Shown here: piece after piece, positions 5,889-10,394 of the stretch
Numbering within the stretch: position 1 is the first letter of the stretch
Layout: every line of letters begins with the position of its first letter
Assembly: GCA_003142495.1 (NCBI GenBank)
Contig: PLMM01000329.1
Location: 1-10,394 of the forward strand
DNA from: Gemmatimonadota bacterium
GTDB taxonomy: Bacteria > Gemmatimonadota > Gemmatimonadetes > Gemmatimonadales > Gemmatimonadaceae
DNA length: 10,394 bases
Reading direction: 5' to 3'
Position numbers and translations under genes: made by a program
Notes under the pieces: generated by a model
Seen by the model: only the letters and a program-made list of their open reading frames with translations
What the model was told of the DNA's origin: nothing
Database searches by the model: none

Positions 5889-7045
5889 TCCTCCAACAGC
5901 TCGCGATAGCTGAGATCGAGGCGATCGTACTCGAGCTCCCAGCTGAGACTCTCGGCCGTGAGTCGCGCGCCGGCGCCCAGTCGTGCGGCGAGTGCGTGGT
6001 CCTGCGCGAGGCGGATCATCTGAGCAGCCATCGCCGGCGCATCGCGTGGCGGATACGTGAGACCGTTTTCCTCGGCGCGAAGATGGTCGGCCACTCCACC
6101 CGCGGGCGTCGCGATGACCGGCATTCCGCTCGCCATCGCCTCCAGCACAACCAGCCCGAGTGTCTCGGTGGTCGATGAGAACAGAAACGCGTCGCAGCTC
6201 GCGTACAGCTCCGGGAGCGAGCGGCCACGATCGAGGTAGCCGAGGAAGCTCATGTCCTGCGTGGCGCTCGCCCGGATGTCGTCTTCGAGCGGGCCGCCGC
6301 CGGCGATCACGAGATGAATGGAATCCGGCGGAAGCGCAGCTCGCGCGATGGCGAACGCCTCGAGAATCACGTCGACGCCTTTCTCCGCTGCCAGCCTACC
6401 CGCATAGAGAAAAACAAACTTGCGATCCGCCCCGAGCATCGCGCGCAGCGCCGCCGAGCGACGACGTGGAGTGAACGCCTCGATCTCGACGCCGCGCCCC
6501 CACACCTCGACATTTGCGACGCCGATCGAGTGGAGATAGTCACGCGCGGGCGCTGATGGTGTGTACGTACGCAGCGCGCGCCGATGAAAGCGCGAGATGT
6601 AGTTGGACACAGTGCGCTCGAGGCGCGGCACGCCGTACGCCGCGGTGTACTTCGCGAAGTCGGTGTGATATGACGTCGCTATGGGAACGCCGGAACGCGC
6701 GGCAGCGATCTGGCCGAGTCGCCCGGCCATGAACTCGGTTTCGCAGTGCACGAGATCAGGGGCGAAGCGGCGCACCGCGCGCGCCACCGCGAGATAGTCC
6801 GGCGCGCACAAGCGCGTCTCGGCGTATCCCGGCATCGGCACGCTCGCGAGCGTCGTGCGCTCGAGCTCCATCGTGCCGCCGTCGCCCTCCGCGCCAAACG
6901 TGTTGCGCATCGTCGCGGGGTATCTCGGGGAGACGACGGCGCAATCCCAGCCGCGCTCGGAGAGGCCGGCGACTGAGAGGGCCGTGACTACCGACACACC
7001 GTTCACCTGTGGCGGATACGTGTCGGTGCAGTAGAGCACGCGCAT
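5792..7045 (-). CDS. Glycosyltransferase family 4 (GT-B fold)
   Basis: This 417-aa protein is a retaining GT4 glycosyltransferase. The N-terminal acceptor domain starts MRVLYCTDTYPPQVNGVS with the glycine loop and includes VHCETEFMAGRLG (about 99-111) and SYHTDFAKYTAAYG (about 125-138). This resembles MgtA/SqdX-type enzymes that add mannose or other sugars to lipid acceptors. The C-terminal donor domain has the diphosphate-binding R217 and K222 in YAGRLAAEKG and the E-x7-E signature at E294 and E302 (TETLGLVVLEAMASG). There is no signal peptide, so a cytoplasmic or membrane-face role is expected. The sugar donor and acceptor cannot be read from sequence. The start is ATG 7045, with TGGAG about ten bases upstream. 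Residues 387-417 lie antisense inside the serine hydrolase gene and follow the point (YRELLE) where relatives commonly end. It is divergent from the PAP2 gene. Confidence 0.95.
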   Translation of the reverse strand: MRVLYCTDTYPPQVNGVSVVTALSVAGLSERGWDCAVVSPRYPATMRNTFGAEGDGGTMELERTTLASVPMPGYAETRLCAPDYLAVARAVRRFAPDLVHCETEFMAGRLGQIAAARSGVPIATSYHTDFAKYTAAYGVPRLERTVSNYISRFHRRALRTYTPSAPARDYLHSIGVANVEVWGRGVEIEAFTPRRRSAALRAMLGADRKFVFLYAGRLAAEKGVDVILEAFAIARAALPPDSIHLVIAGGGPLEDDIRASATQDMSFLGYLDRGRSLPELYASCDAFLFSSTTETLGLVVLEAMASGMPVIATPAGGVADHLRAEENGLTYPPRDAPAMAAQMIRLAQDHALAARLGAGARLTAESLSWELEYDRLDLSYRELLEDQPAGASWYCSSFPSAISYVHTRSERPANVTR

Positions 7046-7226
7046 CGCGGATGCACTCCAGTTCTGGTTTCCGAAGCATTGTGGCCGCGTGTCACGTGCG
7101 AACGACTATCACGTAACGGGCATTGAGCGAAAGCCCTCGCATGTCGTGACGCGTTCGGAACCCGACGGATGGCAGTACGTCACGTGCGCCGATCAGCTTG
7201 AAGGCGTACCTCCAGAGGAGGAACGC
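7046..7226. promoter_or_regulatory. Divergent intergenic region with TCACGTGCG repeats
   Basis: This 181-base gap separates the glycosyltransferase and PAP2 genes and must hold both promoters. TCACGTGCG occurs twice, at 7092-7100 and 7180-7188, and a related TCACGTA sits at 7109-7115. CACGTG is palindromic and could be a regulator half-site, but CACGTG also occurs inside the amidohydrolase gene (near 3153 and 3495), so chance is possible. A short inverted repeat, GCATC-GCG-GATGC (7042-7054), covers the glycosyltransferase start codon and could form a small hairpin in its mRNA. I see no convincing -35/-10 pair. Confidence 0.25.
7214..7222 (+). promoter_or_regulatory. Ribosome binding site deciding the PAP2 start
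   Basis: AGAGGAGGA is the strongest Shine-Dalgarno sequence in the window. Its GGAGG core ends five bases before GTG 7227. It shows that translation starts there and not at the in-frame GTG at 7089. Confidence 0.8.
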
Positions 7227-7757
7227 GTGTCGACTGCATCTTCGATTGCACGACTCGATGCTCGCGATCGCGCACTGTTTCTGCGCATGACGCTCACCGG
7301 CCGGCCGTGCTCGCGCACGTCGCGCGCCGCCTGGGTGATCGTCACCCATGCCGGTGGATTGTGGGCGAGCGTTCTGGCGGCGGTGCTGCCATTGCTGATC
7401 GAAGGCGCGGTGCGCGCGGCGGCGTGGCACGCGCTCGCGGGGCTCGCACTCTCGCATGCCGCGGTGCAGCTCGTGAAACGGAGCGTCGAGCGCCCGCGCC
7501 CATCGAGCCGAGTGCACTGCGATACGCTCGTCGCGGAGCCGCCGTGCTTCTCGTTTCCGTCGGGACACGCGACCGCCGCGATGTCGGTGGCGTTCATGTA
7601 CGCCGCAGCATTTCCGAGCTACGCCATAGCGCTCATGGCGCTCGCCGTTGCGGTCGGGTTTTCGCGCGTGCGTCTCGGCGTTCACTACCCTGGCGATGTT
7701 CTCGCGGGGCAGTTGATCGCTCTGATCTCCGACATCGCGCTGCTGGCGCTCTGGTAA
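7227..7757 (+). CDS. PAP2-family membrane phosphatase
   Basis: This 176-aa protein carries all three motifs of the PAP2 (type 2 phosphatidic acid phosphatase) family: K84-x6-R91-P92 (KRSVERPRP), P111-S-G-H114 (FPSGHATAA) and S146-R-x5-H153-x3-D157 (SRVRLGVHYPGD). H114 and H153 are the expected catalytic acid and nucleophile. Hydrophobic segments at about 34-58, 66-82, 115-129, 131-146 and 158-175 indicate an integral membrane enzyme whose active site would face the periplasm. Likely substrates are lipid phosphates such as phosphatidic acid, phosphatidylglycerol phosphate or undecaprenyl diphosphate; the sequence does not decide. GTG 7227 is chosen for its strong ribosome site; 46 more in-frame codons back to 7089 have non-conserved, hydrophilic content. 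The divergent glycosyltransferase suggests a shared role in envelope lipid or glycolipid synthesis, which is inference. Confidence 0.95.
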   Translation: MSTASSIARLDARDRALFLRMTLTGRPCSRTSRAAWVIVTHAGGLWASVLAAVLPLLIEGAVRAAAWHALAGLALSHAAVQLVKRSVERPRPSSRVHCDTLVAEPPCFSFPSGHATAAMSVAFMYAAAFPSYAIALMALAVAVGFSRVRLGVHYPGDVLAGQLIALISDIALLALW

Positions 7758-7779
7758 CGGCGCCGTCGCTGTCGCACAG

Positions 7780-7794
7780 CGCTCTGACAGAGCG
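7780..7794 (+). other. Perfect short hairpin after the PAP2 gene
   Basis: CGCTCT (7780-7785) and AGAGCG (7789-7794) form a perfect 6-bp stem with a 3-base loop, 22 bases after the PAP2 stop. No T-run follows, so it is a weak terminator at best. It may protect the 3' end of the PAP2 mRNA. Confidence 0.35.
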
Positions 7795-7805
7795 ATGCTA
7801 GTCCA

Positions 7806-7834
7806 TTGACATCCGCCCGCCACCTTTCTCTCAT
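7806..7834 (+). promoter_or_regulatory. Candidate sigma-70 promoter in the PAP2-reductase gap
   Basis: A perfect TTGACA (7806-7811) is followed after 17 bases by TCTCAT (7829-7834), which matches TATAAT at four of six positions. Transcription would start near 7841. It lies 184 bases before the reductase gene and just upstream of two hairpins, so it could drive either a short RNA or the reductase operon with a structured leader. Confidence 0.4.
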
Positions 7835-7862
7835 TCACGTCGGCGCGCGCGAGCTCGGCCGT

Positions 7863-7906
7863 CCGCCGGATCCATAGGCGGCGCACCCCGAGGAAGCGGG
7901 GCTTTT
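7863..7906 (+). terminator. Tandem hairpins with T-run: terminator or end of a small RNA
   Basis: The first hairpin is CCGCC/GGCGG (7863-7867 and 7877-7881) with a 9-base loop. The second is CCCCG/CGGGG (7886-7890 and 7897-7901) with the loop AGGAAG, followed by C and TTTT at 7903-7906. The second is a moderate intrinsic terminator. It could end PAP2 transcription, attenuate read-through into the reductase operon, or end a transcript of about 65 bases from the promoter at 7806. Confidence 0.5.
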
Positions 7907-7992
7907 CCGGGCCGTACGGTTACGCATCCCCTTGCTGGAACACAACTTTCCCATGGTCGGCTCGTTCCGGGCTTCCACCGCTCGAGAACCGC

Positions 7993-8009
7993 TATTCTCA
8001 CTCAGTGAG
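7993..8009 (+). promoter_or_regulatory. Candidate -10 box with overlapping inverted repeat before the reductase
   Basis: TATTCT (7993-7998) is identical to the proposed -10 box of the serine hydrolase gene. The inverted repeat CTCAC-TCA-GTGAG (7997-8009) covers the expected start of transcription and could be an operator. GTGAG, eight bases before ATG 8018, can also serve as a weak ribosome site. No good -35 box stands out. Confidence 0.3.
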
Positions 8010-8017
8010 TTCGTACC

Positions 8018-8998
8018 ATGGAGTACATAAAGCTCGGCCACACCGGACTCGATGTCTCTCGCATCTGTCTCGGCTGCATGACCTACGGCATCCCCGAGCG
8101 CGGAAATCATCTCTGGACGCTCGACGAGGAGAAGTCACGCCCGTTCATCCGGCGCGCGCTCGAGCTGGGAATCAACTTCTTCGACACCGCGAACGTCTAC
8201 TCCGACGGAACGAGCGAGGAATTTCTCGGCCGTGCCATCCGCGATTTCTCGAAGCGCGATGATGTCGTGATCGCGACGAAGGTGCATGGTCGCATGCGCC
8301 CCGGCCCCAATGGTGCGGGACTTTCGCGCCGCGCGATCCTCGGCGAGATCGACAACAGCCTGCACCGCCTCAACATGGACTACGTCGACCTGTACCAGAT
8401 TCATCGCTGGGACGACACCACGCCGATCGAGGAGACACTCGAGGCGCTGCACGATGTAGTGAAGGCGGGGAAGGCGCGCTACATCGGTGCCTCGTCGATG
8501 TTCGCGTGGCAGTTCGCGAAAGCGCTCCGGCTGCAGAGGGAGCACGGCTGGTCGCGCTTCATCACGATGCAGAACTACTTCAACCTCATCTACCGCGAAG
8601 AGGAGCGCGAGATGATGCCGCTTTGCGAGGCGGAGCGCGTCGGCGTGATCCCGTGGAGCCCGCTCGCGCGCGGCCGCCTCACGCGTGATTGGGACGAGAG
8701 CAGCTATCGCAAGGAGACGGACGAGTTCGGGAAGACGCTCTACGAGCGCACCGCCGGCGCGGACCGGGTGATCGTGGAGCGCGTCGCCGCGCTCGCGGAG
8801 AAGCGCTCGCTCCCGCGCGCGCAGATCGCGCTCGCGTGGGTGCTCGGGAAGTCCTTCGTCAGCGCACCGATCGTCGGCGCGTCGAAGCCGAGCCATCTCG
8901 ACGATGCGGTCGCGTCGCTCGACGTGAAGCTCACTCCGGAGGAGATGGAGTTTCTCGAGGAGCCGTACGTTCCCCATGCGGTGACCGGTTTCGCGTGA
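8018..8998 (+). CDS. yajO: Aldo/keto reductase, YajO-like
   Basis: This 326-aa protein is an NAD(P)H-dependent aldo/keto reductase with a TIM-barrel fold and the normal family length. The catalytic tetrad is present: D56 (FFDTANVYS), Y61, K88 (ATKVH) and H129 (LYQIHRWD). Long segments match E. coli YajO as I remember it, among them GINFFDTAN, EETLEAL, VVKAGKARYIGASSM, NLIYREEEREM, VIPWSPLARGRLTR and a C-terminal PHAVTGF, so this subgroup is well supported. YajO has been linked to aldehyde reduction and to 1-deoxyxylulose 5-phosphate formation in thiamine supply; the substrate here is not known. There is no signal peptide, so it acts in the cytoplasm. Its TGA overlaps the next gene's GTG as GTGA, so it is probably the first gene of a co-translated operon with two exported proteins, an unusual pairing. 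Confidence 0.95.
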   Translation: MEYIKLGHTGLDVSRICLGCMTYGIPERGNHLWTLDEEKSRPFIRRALELGINFFDTANVYSDGTSEEFLGRAIRDFSKRDDVVIATKVHGRMRPGPNGAGLSRRAILGEIDNSLHRLNMDYVDLYQIHRWDDTTPIEETLEALHDVVKAGKARYIGASSMFAWQFAKALRLQREHGWSRFITMQNYFNLIYREEEREMMPLCEAERVGVIPWSPLARGRLTRDWDESSYRKETDEFGKTLYERTAGADRVIVERVAALAEKRSLPRAQIALAWVLGKSFVSAPIVGASKPSHLDDAVASLDVKLTPEEMEFLEEPYVPHAVTGFA

Positions 8999-10068
8999 GC
9001 GCGAGCACGCGCGCCCTACGTCGCTGTGCATGCATCGCGGCTGCGCTCGCGGCGCCCGCTCTTCACGCGCAAAGTGCGCCGACGCTGCTGCAGCGCCTCA
9101 CGATCCTCGAGGCAAAGAAGGCGGAGGCCGTGGAGCGCGGAGAAGCGGTGACGATGACGCTCGATGCGCCCGAGAAAGCGGAGATCGCGATGCTTGGCAT
9201 AGTCCGTCTCGAAGTTCCCCGCGCGTTCTACGTAGACCGCGTGAAGCAGCTCACGGGCTTTCTCTCGAACGGTCCCAAGCCGCTCTCGGGTGCCTTCGGC
9301 GATCCGGCGAGGATCGAGGATGTCGCATCGCTCGTCCTCGATCCCTCGGACGCGAAGGCGCTCGAGAAGTGTCAGTCGCTTAGATGTGACGTGAAGCTGC
9401 CGGCGAGCGAGATGGTGAAGTTTCGCTCGGCGCTCGCGAACTCCTCGGCGCCTCGCCCTCGCGCGGATTCGCTGATGCGCGACTGGCTCGTCGCGTACGT
9501 GAACGGCTACCGCGCCGACAGCGCGGAAGAGACGGTGGTGTACGACGACACGAAGCACTCGGTGCGCAGCAGCGATGCCTTCCGAGCGCTAATGGCTGAG
9601 CCGATGATCGCGGGGCTCGATGGGGCACCGTTCGCCTCGATGCTGGCGACGCCGCGCAGCGCGCGACCGGCCGATGTCGCGACACGCATCTCGTGGGAGC
9701 TCAACCGCGTGCCCGGGCTCAAGCCCACGCTCGAAGTACTCGAACGTTCGATGTACTCGTCGCCCGCGCACACCGACGAGAACTGGATGACGAGCAAGCT
9801 CCTGTACGCGTCGCACTACTTCGAGTCGCAGGTGGACTTTCTCACCGTCGCCGACGCGCCCGCATCGTCGGGGAAGAGCGCGATGTATCTCGTGGTGCTC
9901 CGCCGCTCGAAGTTCGACGATCTGCCGAGCGGCGGGCTGTTCAATATCCGCGGCAGGGCGGTGAAGAAGCTGCGCGACGCGCTCAAGATCGTGCTCGCCA
10001 ACACACGCACCGAGGTAGGGAAGGCGTACGCCGAGTCGGCAGCGACGTCCGCGCCGCACGCGCCGTGA
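8995..10068 (+). CDS. Exported protein of unknown function with Cys-x4-Cys motif
   Basis: This 357-aa protein starts at GTG 8995, overlapping the reductase stop as GTGA. The same frame is open further upstream inside the reductase gene, but the signal peptide fixes the start: an arginine-rich stretch (TRALRRCAC), a hydrophobic core (IAAALAAPAL) and a probable cleavage site at HAQS, about residue 25. The mature protein has no membrane segment. It carries EKCQSLRCDVKLPASEMVKF (C126 and C131), a pattern I recall from unnamed exported proteins of soil phyla; the two cysteines could form a disulfide. Other marks are WLVAYVNGYRADS (about 165-177), a central SWELNRVPGL, and YLVVLRRSKFDDLPSGGLFN (about 299-318), which looks like a second structured domain. 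No catalytic motif is recognisable. It may be a binding or envelope protein. The stop overlaps the next gene's GTG. Confidence 0.88.
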   Translation: MSASTRALRRCACIAAALAAPALHAQSAPTLLQRLTILEAKKAEAVERGEAVTMTLDAPEKAEIAMLGIVRLEVPRAFYVDRVKQLTGFLSNGPKPLSGAFGDPARIEDVASLVLDPSDAKALEKCQSLRCDVKLPASEMVKFRSALANSSAPRPRADSLMRDWLVAYVNGYRADSAEETVVYDDTKHSVRSSDAFRALMAEPMIAGLDGAPFASMLATPRSARPADVATRISWELNRVPGLKPTLEVLERSMYSSPAHTDENWMTSKLLYASHYFESQVDFLTVADAPASSGKSAMYLVVLRRSKFDDLPSGGLFNIRGRAVKKLRDALKIVLANTRTEVGKAYAESAATSAPHAP

Positions 10069-10394
10069 CAATTGCAGCATGGATGCGCGCGGCGCTCATC
10101 GTCTCGGCATCGCTCGCGCCGCGCATGGCGCTCGCGCAGAAGACGGATTCGATGGCATCGATGCCCGGAATGTCCGCGCATGCCAAGGGCGCCGACACCG
10201 TCGCCGACGCGCCAAGCCAGGCCGCGGACGAGCTGGAGATGCACATGGCCGGCGTCTTCGGCATTCCGCACACGCGCCTCGGCTCCGGCACGAGCTGGCA
10301 GCCGGAAGCAGCGCCGCACTACGGCTGGCACTTTCTGCGCGGCGGATGGTCGATGATGGTGCACGGCGTTGCGTACGCCGAGTACGACAGGCAG
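10065..10394 (+). CDS. Exported Met-rich protein of unknown function (5' part, runs off the window)
   Basis: The frame opens at GTG 10065, overlapping the previous stop as GTGA, and stays open for 110 codons to the window edge. ATG 10083 is an alternative start. A signal peptide (RAALIVSASLAPRMALAQ) is followed by a methionine/histidine stretch (DSMASMPGMSAHAKGAD) like those in periplasmic copper-binding proteins. Next comes GIPHTRLGSGTSWQPEA, then HYGWHFLRGGWSMMVHG and an aromatic stretch ending AEYDRQ. I recall the GSGTSW-x-P plus GGW-x-x-M-x-HG combination from uncharacterised, probably outer-membrane barrel proteins sometimes found near copper-resistance genes; this is memory, not a search. 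Metal binding is inferred only from the Met-rich segment. The gene is probably the third of the reductase operon. Confidence 0.8.
   Translation, partial: MTIAAWMRAALIVSASLAPRMALAQKTDSMASMPGMSAHAKGADTVADAPSQAADELEMHMAGVFGIPHTRLGSGTSWQPEAAPHYGWHFLRGGWSMMVHGVAYAEYDRQ

Noticed and set aside
7089..7226. Upstream GTG start for the PAP2 gene
   Set aside because: It has no ribosome site, while GTG 7227 has AGAGGAGGA at ideal distance; the extra 46 residues look unlike a membrane protein start.
7841..7910. tRNA in the PAP2-reductase gap, suggested by the paired stems
   Set aside because: There is no T-arm GTTCRA sequence, no acceptor stem pairing and no cloverleaf on either strand.
7953..8030. 25-codon frame overlapping the reductase start
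   Set aside because: It has no ribosome site and no recognisable content, and it would overlap the reductase start by 13 bases.
8135..9031. 298-codon minus-strand frame opposite the reductase
   Set aside because: The reductase on the plus strand matches YajO throughout; the antisense frame is Arg/Glu/Leu-rich without motifs.
1..10394. CRISPR array, insertion sequence, integrase or phage genes
   Set aside because: No spaced direct repeats, terminal inverted repeats, transposase motifs or phage structural genes were seen.

Overview
The window is high-GC bacterial DNA with a strong G/C bias at third codon positions, frequent GTG starts, and many exported proteins whose signal peptides end near Ala-Gln. 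Together with the protein families present (a two-part exported amidohydrolase, exported serine hydrolases, and a Met-rich protein with a GTSW motif), this suggests Gemmatimonadota or a similar soil phylum such as Acidobacteriota. That is a judgement from style and not a placement. No tRNA, rRNA, insertion sequence, prophage or CRISPR array is visible.

Layout. (1) Bases 1-868, plus strand: the tail of an upstream gene, an unrecognised 186-aa protein with a proline-rich linker, and a small zinc-ribbon protein that lacks any ATG, GTG or TTG start. (2) 955-1270: a GlsB/YeaQ/YmgE-family membrane protein followed by a strong hairpin terminator. (3) 1283-4430, minus strand: a two-gene operon of an exported amidohydrolase and an exported alkaline-phosphatase-superfamily enzyme. 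(4) 4482-5888, plus strand: an exported beta-lactamase-fold serine hydrolase, divergent from that operon across only 51 bases. An inverted repeat brackets this gap. (5) 5792-7045, minus strand: a GT4 glycosyltransferase whose last 31 codons lie antisense inside the hydrolase gene. (6) 7227-7757, plus strand: a PAP2-family membrane phosphatase, divergent from the glycosyltransferase. (7) 7758-8017: a 260-base gap with a promoter-like sequence and hairpins that could be a terminator or a small RNA. (8) 8018-10394, plus strand: a YajO-like aldo/keto reductase, an exported protein of unknown function, and the start of a third exported protein with a Met-rich N-terminus. These three are joined by GTGA stop/start overlaps.

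How the genes work together. Genes in blocks 3 and 4 form a group of exported hydrolases that may process peptides, cyclic amides or phosphoesters outside the cytoplasm. The glycosyltransferase and PAP2 phosphatase fit glycolipid or envelope synthesis. The last three genes look co-translated, but their common task is not clear from sequence. Most of the window is ordinary. The items most worth checking are the zinc-ribbon gene with no standard start, the inverted repeat around the divergent promoter, the overprinted glycosyltransferase tail, and the unknown exported pair at the right end.
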